Assembly (NCBI RefSeq): GCF_002742625.1
Contig: NZ_PEBF01000001.1
Location: 1,922,001 to 1,986,000, forward strand
Reading direction: 5' to 3'
DNA: 64,000 nucleotides
Origin: Caulobacter sp. FWC2
GTDB lineage: Bacteria; Pseudomonadota; Alphaproteobacteria; Caulobacterales; Caulobacteraceae
The position numbers and the translations under genes are program-made. The stretch's first letter is position 1. Each line of letters starts with the position of its first letter. Positions 46,401 through 54,004 of the stretch are shown one piece after another. The notes beneath the pieces are model-generated. The model was not told where the DNA came from, searched no databases, and saw only the letters and a list, made by a program, of their open reading frames with translations.

Positions 46401-46716
46401 CAAGAACACCGAAAAGTCCCCGGACTACTTCAAGGTCGACCTGCACGTCGAACAGGAAGTGCCCGCGCCGTTCCTTGGCTCGGCGCGTTTCAAGCTGTTC
46501 GGCGACGTCGAGAACCTGCTGAACCTGATCAACAGCGACTGGGGCTCCTACCGGACCTACAACCCGCTGACCTCGGTAGTGAACGTCGCCTGCGCCCAGC
46601 AGGCCGGCTCGAGCTGCAATCAGTACTCCTACACCGCCTTCACCAAGCCGACCTTGCAGCCGAACGCCCAACTGGGCGTCTGGCGCGTGCGCCTGGGGGC
46701 CCGCTTCGAGTTCTAG
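43474..46716 (+). CDS. Oar-like TonB-dependent receptor with N-terminal carboxypeptidase-regulatory domain
   Basis: A 1080-residue outer-membrane receptor. Order: signal peptide (YAASAIALALAATGTTVVAQ), an Ig-like CarboxypepD_reg domain (SIRGSVTAGSAASVNASVSA to TAPGFAPVTSQNLFLSVG), a TonB-box-like VDALVVTATRGEK, the plug (NRFSVDGVRFSDNFGLNQGG, APYDISEGDFQGGSINVVLR) and a long barrel ending RLGARFEF. It belongs to the Oar-like group rather than the smaller sugar-type receptors elsewhere in the window. The reading frame is open to 43321, but the ATG at 43474 with AAGGGG at 43462-43467 gives the signal peptide. Neighbouring purine-processing genes suggest a nucleoside, nucleotide or nucleic-acid fragment as substrate; this is inference. 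Confidence 0.9.
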   Translation: MRHLYAASAIALALAATGTTVVAQETTSSIRGSVTAGSAASVNASVSAVHEPSGTTANATTNSAGAFNLTGLRPGGPYTVTVTAPGFAPVTSQNLFLSVGQPYVLPVAVGDTQVDALVVTATRGEKSGPLVTVFDRDSIASVASVSRDIRDIARRDPFASFNPSTRGVSIAGQNGRTNRFSVDGVRFSDNFGLNQGGLPSARGPIPLDAIEQLSVKIAPYDISEGDFQGGSINVVLRSGGNKFTGAAGYTYSDDSLMGTKSKGSTFSQEMTSKTRNAFISGPIIKDKLFFAFAYEKLDETVPSVFGPPGSGNAVPNLTQGQIDQVTSIAKSVYGYDTLGVLTSRPEKDKKWTLKLDWNISDNQRLSYSTIQNKGETIALSGGTSSITSPGLGLGSYATHEPEKVETHVLQLNSRWTNAFSTELRVNYRDSMKIPISFGSPGYSDITVCLDPVAVGSLNQCTQTGTPRLVFGTEAFSQADVVGQKQYGAEFVARYNLGDHAFKLHASYSRLKISNTFVANSLGTYYFDSLADFQTRQAGQLLYQYSITGKLSDASASFDYDQLTFGAQDSWDITPELNITAGVRFDGYKMNDQAPLKTSFVNRYGFANNANIDGNLVVQPRVGVTWRPTDRLTVRGGVGLFNGGAPDVFVGNSFSNAGVFTNTVTIGRAVGGTGCTIPATVANAAAICAAALNNVQGNKIDPLVSSYLQTNISALGASPTSFILPSFKLPAQWKTNLSVDYVADLGERLGDGWRFGADLFYGRADSAAYYTDLRLTKVGTAPDGRAIYADTYTNTANSDLAMLSTDKGKSIIAVARASKSFDFGLDTGISYTYSDVKSLSDMGSYASGGSTASGTYGGQPMVDPNQPAYGRSSYEVRDNWKFNIDYAHAFFGDYKTSFNLFGELRSGSPYSLTMNTTSSNSRSTLFGTTGGTNRYLLYVPDVSSITADSKVSYASTAVYEAFRDFVRANDLSQGVIGKNTEKSPDYFKVDLHVEQEVPAPFLGSARFKLFGDVENLLNLINSDWGSYRTYNPLTSVVNVACAQQAGSSCNQYSYTAFTKPTLQPNAQLGVWRVRLGARFEF

Positions 46717-46733
46717 TTTTTACCGCTTAAGTT

Positions 46734-46761
46734 TCGGCCTCGGCGCTCGCGCCGGGGCCGA
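46734..46761 (+). terminator. Hairpin between TonB receptor and adenosine deaminase
   Basis: TCGGCC-T-CGGCGC, loop TC, GCGCCG-G-GGCCGA form a 13-pair stem with one G-U pair, just after the receptor stop and 21 bases before the deaminase start. It lacks a good T tract, so partial termination or processing is more likely than full termination. Confidence 0.45.
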
Positions 46762-46782
46762 TTCCATATTAGGGGGCAGGGC

Positions 46783-48381
46783 ATGATGTCCGCATCCATG
46801 AAGGCCCTCGCGGCCCTGTTCGCCGCCAGTTGCTTGGCGTCCGCCTGTCCGGTGATCGCCGGGACGCCCGCAGACACCGAGCTGGACGCCCTGTTCGCCA
46901 AGGCGGCGAACTCGCCACCGTTGCTGCGCGTGCTGTTGACCAAGCTGCCCAAGGGCGCGGACCTGCACAACCACGCCGGCGGCGGCACCTATGCCGAGGA
47001 CTTCATCGCTTGGGCAGCGGCCGCCGATGGCTGTTTCTCCAGGTCGACCCAGTCCCTGGTATCGGCCCCTTGCGCCGGTGAGGCCAACGCTGATCGCGTT
47101 GCGCTGAAGGGCCTGCCCGAGCGTGACCCCGACCTCTACAGCGACATCGTCGATGCGCTCTCCACCCGCCGCTTCGAGCAGGGGGTAGGCGATCCGGAAA
47201 TCTCCGGTCACCGTCGTTTCTTCCGCACCTTTGGCCGCTCGGGACGGGGCGGCGGCGAGGACCGCGGCGTGCGGATCCAGGCCGAGGCTCTGCGCCAGGC
47301 CGCGCTCGACAACACCCTGTATCTTGAGCTGATGGCCGGCTCGAGCGCCTCGCGCGCGGTCGTCCAGGCTTCGGCCGGCATCCCATGGGCCGATCCGTGG
47401 GTCCAGACGGCCGACGGCTCGCCGCCCCAGCGCCTGGACGCCAAGATACTGCAAGCCCGTCTCGACCAGCTGAAACCGGTCATAGCCAAGGCTACGCCGG
47501 CGGCGGTCGCAGAGGCTGACGCCAATGATAAGGCCATCGCCGCCCTTAATCGGTGTGGGACCGCGAAGCCCGAGCCGGCCTGCGATGTGACGCTGCGCTA
47601 TCTGCTGTCGATCTCGCGCCAGCGCCCGCCGGAGGTGGTGTTCGGCCAGATGGCCGCCGCCTTCGCCCTGGTGAAGGCCGATCCGCGCTATGTCGGGATC
47701 AACATCCTGGAGCCCGAGGACGGTCCGGTTTCGCTGCGAGACTACCGTCTGCACATGCGTCTCTTCGCCTTCTTCCGGACGTTGTATCCAGACGTGCCCC
47801 TGACCCTCCACGCGGGCGAGCTGGCCATGGGCCTCACGCCGCCGCGCGACCTGCGGTTCCATATCGCCGAGGCGGTCGAGATCGCCGGGGCCCGCCGTAT
47901 CGGCCATGGGGTCGACATCGCCTACGAGGACGACGCCGAAAAGCTGCTGGCGCGCATGGCCCGCGACAAGATCGCCGTCGAAATCAACCTGACCAGCAAC
48001 GACGTCATCCTGGGCGTGAAAGGCAAAGACCATCCGCTGCCGCTGTATCTGGCCGCCGGTGTGCCCGTGACCCTGTCGACCGACGACCTGGGCGTCTCGC
48101 GAAGCGATCTGACTCACGAATACATGCGCGCGGTTCTGGAGCAGGGCGTGCGCTACGGTCAGCTGAAGCAGATGTCGCGCAACAGCCTGACCTACGCGTT
48201 CCTGCAAGGCGCGAGCCTGTGGGATGGCCCCTGCGCCGACGCCAGCGGCCTGACGCCGTCCGGCCCCTGCGCGGCGGTGCTGAAGGCCAGCCCCAAGGCG
48301 CGCGATCAGTGGCGTCTGGAGCGGGCCTTCGACGTTTTCGAGACCGAGATGAAGGCCATCGTCCCGAAACTCGCCCCGTAG
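46783..48381 (+). CDS. Exported adenosine deaminase (ADGF-like)
   Basis: A 532-residue metal-dependent deaminase with a signal peptide (LAALFAASCLASACPVIAG). The zinc ligands of the adenosine deaminase family are visible: KGADLHNHAGGG (H-x-H), VPLTLHAGELAMG (His, catalytic Glu nearby), RRIGHGVDI, and the aspartates of TLSTDDLGVSRSDLTHEY. It converts adenosine to inosine, presumably in the periplasm. The long N-terminal half with Cys-containing inserts resembles secreted ADGF/CECR1-type enzymes more than the cytoplasmic 330-residue form. AGGGGGCAGGGC at 46771-46782 region contains the Shine-Dalgarno. It follows the Oar-like receptor and is convergent with the GH92 gene. Confidence 0.9.
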   Translation: MMSASMKALAALFAASCLASACPVIAGTPADTELDALFAKAANSPPLLRVLLTKLPKGADLHNHAGGGTYAEDFIAWAAAADGCFSRSTQSLVSAPCAGEANADRVALKGLPERDPDLYSDIVDALSTRRFEQGVGDPEISGHRRFFRTFGRSGRGGGEDRGVRIQAEALRQAALDNTLYLELMAGSSASRAVVQASAGIPWADPWVQTADGSPPQRLDAKILQARLDQLKPVIAKATPAAVAEADANDKAIAALNRCGTAKPEPACDVTLRYLLSISRQRPPEVVFGQMAAAFALVKADPRYVGINILEPEDGPVSLRDYRLHMRLFAFFRTLYPDVPLTLHAGELAMGLTPPRDLRFHIAEAVEIAGARRIGHGVDIAYEDDAEKLLARMARDKIAVEINLTSNDVILGVKGKDHPLPLYLAAGVPVTLSTDDLGVSRSDLTHEYMRAVLEQGVRYGQLKQMSRNSLTYAFLQGASLWDGPCADASGLTPSGPCAAVLKASPKARDQWRLERAFDVFETEMKAIVPKLAP

Positions 48382-48448
48382 GCTGCAGGGCGGCGGTTTA
48401 CGCAGCTATGGGCGCAACTGGTTCTTGAAAACGCCCCCTGGTTCGGAC

Positions 48449-50758
48449 TCAAATCCCGTTCGGTGGCGGGCTCCCGGAAGCCCAGCCGGTAGGCGAAGCG
48501 CCCAGGGTCAGGTCCAGCACACCGCCTTGGACAAGCTCCTGGTGGGTGATCCAGGCGCGATTGAGCGGCTTGCCGTTCAGCCGCGCCGCGACGATGTAGC
48601 GGTTGGTTTTGGAAGCCCCGGGCGCCTGGACCGTGAAGCTCTTGCCGGCCTCCAGCGCGATGACGCCGCGCGTGAACACCGGCGGGACGATGTAGTAGTA
48701 AGGCTGGCCGGCGTTTGGATACAGCCCGATCGCGTTCCAGACGTACCAGCTGGACATCGCCCCGGCGTCGTCATTGCCGGGCAAGCCGGTGCGGCTGAGC
48801 CGATAGTGCTTCTCCATCAGGCCTCGGACCGTCTCGGCCGTGCGGTCGGGGCGACCGGCATGGATGTAGAGGTAGGGGGCCAGGATGTCGGGCTCGTTGC
48901 CTTGCGAATAGTGGCCGTCGAACAGCCGGTCCAACCAGGCGATGAAGCCTTCCCGTCCGCCCGCCTTCGTCATCAGGCCGGCCACGTCCTGGGGGACGTA
49001 ACTCGAATACTGCAGGGCGTTGCCTTCGTAGAAGACGGCGTCCCACCAGGGGCCCGAACGGTCGGGATACTCATAGATGCAGCTGTAGTTCTCGACCCAG
49101 TCGCCGCTGGGATATCGCGGACGCACGCAGCCTAGCTGATCGTCCCAGATGTTCTTCCAGTTGCTCGCGCGCGCCAGATAGCGACGGGCGTCCTCGGTCT
49201 TGCCCAGGGCCTTGGCCACCACGCCGATCGCGTAGTCGTCATAGGCGTATTCCAGTGTCCGCGAGGCCGACCGGGTCTGCGTGAACGGGACATAGCCCAG
49301 CTTCAGATAGTCCTTCAGCACGCGGCCTTGCAGGAACGGCTGATCGGAATCGACCTCGCCGTTCTTGCGGATCGCCTCATAGGCCAAGGCCTGGTCGAAG
49401 CCGCCCAGACCCTTGACCACGGCATCCGCAACGAGGATGTCGCCGTTGGAGCCGCCCTGGGTCATGCCGTTGGCGCCGGCGATGCGCGCGTCGGGCATCC
49501 AGCCGGTGTGCTTATAGGTGTCGATCAGCGACCGCAGCATGTCCCGCTGTCGCTGCGGCTGAATGATAGTCAGCAGGGGGTGCACCGTCCGGAACGTGTC
49601 CCACAGGGTGTAGAAGTCCTCGTAGTGCGGCTCGTCCGACGCCCACCAGGCGTTCTCGCCGCTGAGGTCATGGGGCATGGTGTGGGTGCGGTAGAGCGCC
49701 GAATAGAAGATCTTCTGCTGCTCGTCGGCGCCGCCCTCGACCTGGATCTTCGCCAGGGCGTCGCTCCATAGGGTCTCGGCGGCCAGATGGTAGGCGTCGA
49801 AATCCCAGCCGGGCATCTCCTCGGCCAGGTTCGCGCGGGCCTTGTCCGCGCTGATGAACGACACCGCCAGCTTCATCTGAACCTGGCGGGCGGTGGTGGT
49901 GTCGAACGTCAGATAGGCGCCGAGGCGATTGGAGAACTCGCGTTCGGTGTCGTACTCGATCATCAAGCCCTGGCGGTTCGCGGGGCTCTTCACCTGGACC
50001 CCGCCTTCGGAGCGGCCAGCGCCCGGCTTGGCCTCGAACCAGCCCTGGCCGGCCTTCCAGGCGCCGAACGCCTTGGCCGGACGATCGACGACGGCGTGGA
50101 AATAGAGCGTGTAGGGCGCCGGGTTCCAGCCGCCCTCGACCGTGACCTCACCCGACAGGGTGTGGTCGTCGATCAGTTCGACCTTGGCCAGGCGAACCCG
50201 CTGGCCCCGCCCGCGCATGGCGACCAAGGAGCTCACGTCGAAGATCAGCTGGCTTTCGGCCTGGGCCGGATAGGTGAGGCGCTGGAAGCCGACCCGACGC
50301 GAAGCGGTCAGTTCGACCTTGATCCGCTCGGCGTCACTGTTGCCCAGGCCGACGGCGTAGTAGCCCGGCGAGGCCCGCTCGTCGGTCTTGCCGAAGTGCA
50401 GGTGGTTGACCCGAAGCGGGCCGACCGTCGGGGTGACGCGGAAGTTCCCGTACTTGCCCGATCCGCCCGTGCCGCTGACGTGGGTATAGCTGAAGCCCAT
50501 GATCGGGCTCTTGGAATCATAGCCGTTGGTGTCGGCATTGGTCGTGTCGGGGCTCAGCGACACGAAGCCGAACGGCACGCCGGCGCCCGGCACGGTGTTG
50601 CCGCCCGTCACGCCGCCGCCGTCGACGCCGACGAACGGATCGACCTTGGCCAACAGGTCGGGTCTCGGTTGGGCCTGGACGGCGCCGCAGCCGAAAACCA
50701 AAGCCCCGATCAAGCCGAGAAGAGGCTTACGCGTGGAGACGAGGTTCTGCCTGAGCAT
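48449..50758 (-). CDS. GH92 alpha-mannosidase
   Basis: About 769 residues with a signal peptide (LLGLIGALVFGCGAVQA), so periplasmic or outer-membrane associated. GH92 hallmarks: VDPFVGVDGGGVTGGNTVPG, GFSYTHVSGTGGSGKYGNFR, YEDFYTLWDTFRTVHPLLTI, ANGMTQGGSNGDILVADA and the C-terminal GLPGNDDAGAMSSWYVWNAI. GH92 enzymes are Ca2+-dependent exo-alpha-mannosidases acting on N-glycans and mannans. It is the last gene of the nag minus-strand operon and overlaps nagA by about 32 bases from the ATG at 50758, or 47 from an ATG at 50773. That ties mannose trimming to GlcNAc catabolism. The linkage specificity is not readable. Confidence 0.93.
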   Translation of the reverse strand: MLRQNLVSTRKPLLGLIGALVFGCGAVQAQPRPDLLAKVDPFVGVDGGGVTGGNTVPGAGVPFGFVSLSPDTTNADTNGYDSKSPIMGFSYTHVSGTGGSGKYGNFRVTPTVGPLRVNHLHFGKTDERASPGYYAVGLGNSDAERIKVELTASRRVGFQRLTYPAQAESQLIFDVSSLVAMRGRGQRVRLAKVELIDDHTLSGEVTVEGGWNPAPYTLYFHAVVDRPAKAFGAWKAGQGWFEAKPGAGRSEGGVQVKSPANRQGLMIEYDTEREFSNRLGAYLTFDTTTARQVQMKLAVSFISADKARANLAEEMPGWDFDAYHLAAETLWSDALAKIQVEGGADEQQKIFYSALYRTHTMPHDLSGENAWWASDEPHYEDFYTLWDTFRTVHPLLTIIQPQRQRDMLRSLIDTYKHTGWMPDARIAGANGMTQGGSNGDILVADAVVKGLGGFDQALAYEAIRKNGEVDSDQPFLQGRVLKDYLKLGYVPFTQTRSASRTLEYAYDDYAIGVVAKALGKTEDARRYLARASNWKNIWDDQLGCVRPRYPSGDWVENYSCIYEYPDRSGPWWDAVFYEGNALQYSSYVPQDVAGLMTKAGGREGFIAWLDRLFDGHYSQGNEPDILAPYLYIHAGRPDRTAETVRGLMEKHYRLSRTGLPGNDDAGAMSSWYVWNAIGLYPNAGQPYYYIVPPVFTRGVIALEAGKSFTVQAPGASKTNRYIVAARLNGKPLNRAWITHQELVQGGVLDLTLGASPTGWASGSPPPNGI

Positions 50759-51893
50759 GATTTTCTTCTCCATCGATCCAGGTGGCCGTGACGTTCAGCC
50801 GCTCATCCAGCAAGCAGAAGTCGGCCGCATAACCCTTGGCGATCTTGCCGCGCTGGGCGCCGAGGCCCAGGAACGCGGCGGGGGCGGCCGAGGCCATGGT
50901 CACGGCGTCTTCCAGGCTGACGCCCAGCATCGCCACGGCGTTGCGCACCGCGCCGGCCATGTCGAGGTCGGAGCCGGCCAGGGTGCCATGGTCGTCGACG
51001 CAGACGCCGTCGCGCACGACGATCTGGCGCCCCTGCAGGACGAACCGCTTGTCGGCCATGCCCACGGTCGGCATGGCGTCGGTCACTAGCATGAACCGAT
51101 CCAGCGGCCGGGTGCGCAGGGCGATCTTCAGCGTCGTCGGGTCGACGTGGCGGCCGTCGACGATGATGCCGCACCAGGCGCTCGTGCTCTCCAGCGCCGC
51201 GCCCACCGCGCCCGGCTCGCGGCTGGTCAGGGGCGACATGGCGTTGAACAGGTGGGTGAAGCCGGTCAGGCCATGGTCCAGCGCCTGGCGCATGGTCTTG
51301 TAGAGCGCGTTGGTGTGGCCGGCGGCGACGCGCACGCCGGCGTCGGCCAGGCGCTGGATCATCTCCGGCGTCGTGCGCTCGGGGGCCAGGGTGACCAGGG
51401 TCTGGCCGACCTTCAGCGAGGTCAGCAGCGCCAGGGCGTCTTCGTCGATGACGCGGAACTTGCCCTCGTCATGGATGCCCTTGCGCTTGGGATTGAGGAA
51501 CGGGCCCTCGATGTGGATGCCCAGCACGCCGGGCACGCCCCGTTCGATGGCCTGCTCGGTGGCCCGCATGGCCCGGTCGACCACGGAGAGATCGTCGCTG
51601 ATCAGGGTCGGCAGGAACCCGGTCGTGCCATAGGCGCGGTGGGCCGCGCCGATCGCGGCGATGGCCTCGGGCGTGGGCGAGTCGTTGAACAGCACCCCGC
51701 CGCCGCCATTGACCTGGGTGTCGATATAGCCGGGGACCAGAAGGCCGCCGTTAAGGTCTCGCCGCTTGGCCCCTGGCGGAACCGCGCCCGCCTCGACGAC
51801 GCCGGCGATCACGCCGTTCTCGACCAGCACGGCCTTGCCGTCGACGACGCCGGCTTCCGTCAGGACGCGGCCATTTACAAGCGAGGCCAGCAT
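50727..51893 (-). CDS. nagA: N-acetylglucosamine-6-phosphate deacetylase NagA
   Basis: Removes acetate from GlcNAc-6-P, giving GlcN-6-P. The 388-residue amidohydrolase shows GGLLVPGYIDTQVNGGGGVL, the metal-binding glutamate in GIHIEGPFLNPKRKGIH, histidines in RVAAGHTNA and GFTHLFNAMSPL, and the catalytic aspartate in FMLVTDAMPTVG. Its start overlaps the stop of the upstream deaminase gene by one base (TGATG). In Caulobacter the name NagA has also been used for the GlcNAc TonB receptor, a source of confusion; here it means the deacetylase. Confidence 0.95.
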   Translation of the reverse strand: MLASLVNGRVLTEAGVVDGKAVLVENGVIAGVVEAGAVPPGAKRRDLNGGLLVPGYIDTQVNGGGGVLFNDSPTPEAIAAIGAAHRAYGTTGFLPTLISDDLSVVDRAMRATEQAIERGVPGVLGIHIEGPFLNPKRKGIHDEGKFRVIDEDALALLTSLKVGQTLVTLAPERTTPEMIQRLADAGVRVAAGHTNALYKTMRQALDHGLTGFTHLFNAMSPLTSREPGAVGAALESTSAWCGIIVDGRHVDPTTLKIALRTRPLDRFMLVTDAMPTVGMADKRFVLQGRQIVVRDGVCVDDHGTLAGSDLDMAGAVRNAVAMLGVSLEDAVTMASAAPAAFLGLGAQRGKIAKGYAADFCLLDERLNVTATWIDGEENHAQAEPRLHA

Positions 51894-52984
51894 CAGAGGG
51901 TTTCGGTGACCTTGTTGAGGTGGGGCGGGCTGTCGGGGTCGTAGCCGCGCGCCACCGACAGGGCGTTGGCCATGCGGTAGAAGCTCTGGATCATCAGGAT
52001 CGGCTCGAGGACCGGGTGGCTGGACAGGGTCGGCAGCACGCCGCCGCCGGCCTCGCCCATTTCCGTTCGATTGGGCGCGGCGATCAGCACGTCGGCGCCG
52101 CGCTCGCGCAGGCCCGTGGCCATGTCGTCGACGCTGGCGCGGCTCTCGTCGTTCTGGGCGAAGACCAGGACGGGGAAGCCGTCCTTGACCAGGGCCATGG
52201 GGCCATGCAGCACCTCGGCGGCGCTGAAGGCCTCGGCGTGCAGGCCGCAGGTCTCCTTGAACTTCAGGGCCGCCTCCAGGGCGACGGCGAAGCCGACGCC
52301 GCGGCCCAGGACGTAGAGGTTGCGGGCCGGCGTCAGGCGCTCGACGGCCGGGGTCCAGTCCAGGGCCCAGGCCTGCGCCAGGGCGTCGGGCAGGGTCGCC
52401 AGAGCCTGGGTCAGCTCATCGTCCTGCCTCCAGGCGGCGATCAGCTGGGTGATGGCCGCGAGGGCGGCGATATATGACTTGGTGGCGGCCACCGACAGCT
52501 CGGGACCGGCGTGCAGCGGGATCACCGCGTCGGCCAGCTGGGCCAGCGGCGAGTCGACCACATTGACCAGGGCCACGGCATAGGCGCCGGCCGCCTTGGC
52601 CGCCTTCACCGAGGCCAGCAGGTCGGGGCTCTTGCCCGACTGCGAGATGGCCAGAACCAGCGCGCCGTCCAGATTGGGCGAGGCGTCATAGACCGAGCTG
52701 ACCGACAGGCCCGCCGACGAGGTCAGCACCCCGGCCCTGGTCTCGATCAGGTAGCGGGCGAAGGTGGCGGCGTGGTCGCTGCTGCCGCGCGCGCAGGTCA
52801 CCACCACGCGCGGCGGATTGGCCCGCAGCCGCTCGGCCAGGGCCTCGATCGCGCCGGCGTTGGCCGCCAGCTGCGCGGCCACGACCGCCGAGGCCTCGCC
52901 CGCTTCCAGGAACATGCGCGTGGCTTCAGGCGACAACCTCGCGGGCGCGGGGGTCTCAGGACGGGTCAAGACGGTCGTCTCCAA
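51893..52984 (-). CDS. Glucosamine-6-phosphate deaminase, SIS-domain (NagB-II) type
   Basis: A 363-residue protein made of two SIS domains, related to the isomerase half of GlmS but without the glutaminase domain. Blocks: VVVTCARGSSDHAATFARYL, LVLAISQSGKSPDLLAS, GPELSVAATKSYIAALAAI and AFSAAEVLHGPMALV. NagB-II enzymes convert GlcN-6-P to fructose-6-P and ammonia, replacing classical NagB in many proteobacteria. Position between nagR and nagA supports this over other SIS-domain activities. It starts 11 bases after the regulator's stop. Confidence 0.9.
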   Translation of the reverse strand: METTVLTRPETPAPARLSPEATRMFLEAGEASAVVAAQLAANAGAIEALAERLRANPPRVVVTCARGSSDHAATFARYLIETRAGVLTSSAGLSVSSVYDASPNLDGALVLAISQSGKSPDLLASVKAAKAAGAYAVALVNVVDSPLAQLADAVIPLHAGPELSVAATKSYIAALAAITQLIAAWRQDDELTQALATLPDALAQAWALDWTPAVERLTPARNLYVLGRGVGFAVALEAALKFKETCGLHAEAFSAAEVLHGPMALVKDGFPVLVFAQNDESRASVDDMATGLRERGADVLIAAPNRTEMGEAGGGVLPTLSSHPVLEPILMIQSFYRMANALSVARGYDPDSPPHLNKVTETL

Positions 52985-52995
52985 GCTATGACTCC

Positions 52996-53736
52996 TCAGG
53001 ACTGATCATTGAGTTCGGCGACGAAGTCATAGGCGTCGCCTCGGTAGTACGAATGGGAGACTTCCACCGCGCGGCCGTCCTTCAGGAAGCCGCGCCGCTC
53101 GACGAGCAGGCCGGCGTCCTTGGGCTTTACGCCGAGCAGGGGCGCGTGTTCGCGCGTGATCAGGATGCCGCGCAGGCGTTGCAAGGCCCGGGCAGGGCGA
53201 TGGCCGCTCGCGGCCATGGCAGCGTAGAGCGAGTCGCCGACAGCGTTGGCGGAGGGCAGGGCGAAGGCGGCGATGGTGGTGTACTCCACGGCCATCGGCG
53301 CGCCGTCGGCGTAGCGGATGCGCGTGAAGCGGTAAACCGGCGTGCCCGGCGAAAGGCCCAGGGTCAGCGATTCTTCCGGCGTCACCTTGCCCTCGCTGCG
53401 GTCTATCCACTCGCTATGGGGCTTGCGGCCGCGTGAGAGCATGTCCTCGGTAAAGCAGGTCAGCTTGGAGAAGTTCTTCTCCACACGCGCGGCGACGAAA
53501 GTGCCGGCGCCTTGTCGGCGCGTCAGCAGGCCTTCGCTCACCAGACCTTCCAGAGCCTTGCGAACGGTGATCCGCGACACGGAAAAGTCCTCCGCCATCT
53601 CGCGTTCGGGCGGCAAGGCGTCGTCGGCCACGAGCATCTTGAGCTGGATGGCCTCGCGCAGGGCGCGCTGAAGCTGGAGATAGAGCGGCGCGGAATCCGC
53701 GCCGTGGGCGAAGCCTATGCGCTGGGATAGGGACAC
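52996..53736 (-). CDS. nagR: GntR/UTRA (HutC) regulator of the nag locus
   Basis: A winged helix-turn-helix (APLYLQLQRALREAIQ, PPEREMAEDFSVSRITVRKA, SEGLLTRRQGAGTFV) is followed by a UTRA ligand-binding domain (VYRFTRIRYADGAPMAVEYT, ERRGFLKDGRAVEVSHSYYR). This is the NagR/NagQ/DasR type, which senses amino sugar phosphates. From the GTG at 53736 it has 246 residues, the usual length. An open frame to an ATG at 53838 would add 34 residues but would place the dre-like half-site at 53793-53800 inside the gene. GGAGGAG precedes the GTG at slightly long spacing. The gene heads the minus-strand nag operon and is divergent from the PTS genes. The symbol is by function and context. Confidence 0.88.
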   Translation of the reverse strand: MSLSQRIGFAHGADSAPLYLQLQRALREAIQLKMLVADDALPPEREMAEDFSVSRITVRKALEGLVSEGLLTRRQGAGTFVAARVEKNFSKLTCFTEDMLSRGRKPHSEWIDRSEGKVTPEESLTLGLSPGTPVYRFTRIRYADGAPMAVEYTTIAAFALPSANAVGDSLYAAMAASGHRPARALQRLRGILITREHAPLLGVKPKDAGLLVERRGFLKDGRAVEVSHSYYRGDAYDFVAELNDQS

Positions 53737-53792
53737 GGCGTTCGCGGCTCCTCCATCTGAGCGACGCGGAGGCAGATCGCTCGCGTCGTACG

Positions 53793-53800
53793 ATACCAAT
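53793..53800 (-). promoter_or_regulatory. dre-like half-site upstream of nagR
   Basis: ATTGGTAT on the minus strand, 57 bases before the preferred nagR start. It equals the left half of dre sites bound by NagR/DasR-type regulators; the right half is not well conserved. The same octamer occurs at 58389, and a one-base variant at 53925. Confidence 0.4.
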
Positions 53801-53892
53801 GTAAGTCCTATTTGCCTCGATGTGAGGGGGTATGTCATCCCGTTACGTCAATGCCCGCTCCGTATCTGGTAATTTTGGAGGCAAAACAAGAG

Positions 53893-53940
53893 TGGCCTTG
53901 CCATTATCGTAATTGGCCTTGCCAAATGGTATTAATTTGG
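53893..53940. promoter_or_regulatory. Cluster of palindromes in the nagR / PTS intergenic region
   Basis: TGGC-CTT-GCCA occurs twice, at 53893-53903 and 53914-53924, exactly 21 bases apart. It is followed by CCAAAT-N7-ATTTGG at 53922-53940, which contains AATGGTAT (53925-53932). The set lies 65-110 bases before the EIIA-HPr-EI start and is the best candidate for the operator of the nag locus. Confidence 0.5.
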
Positions 53941-54004
53941 ACTGTATTGCCTCGTCGACGGCTTAGGGGCCGCGTCGGCAGCGCGAAAAAGGGGGGCGGT
54001 TGCA

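Noticed and set aside
43231..46671. 1146-codon open frame antisense to the Oar-like receptor gene
   Set aside because: It mirrors a gene with clear receptor domains; long antisense frames are expected in GC-rich DNA, and the product shows no recognisable domain or start signals.
48382..48448. Possible terminator between the adenosine deaminase and GH92 genes
   Set aside because: Only a short GGGCG/CGCCC pairing with a long loop; too weak to call, although a convergent junction would be expected to carry one.
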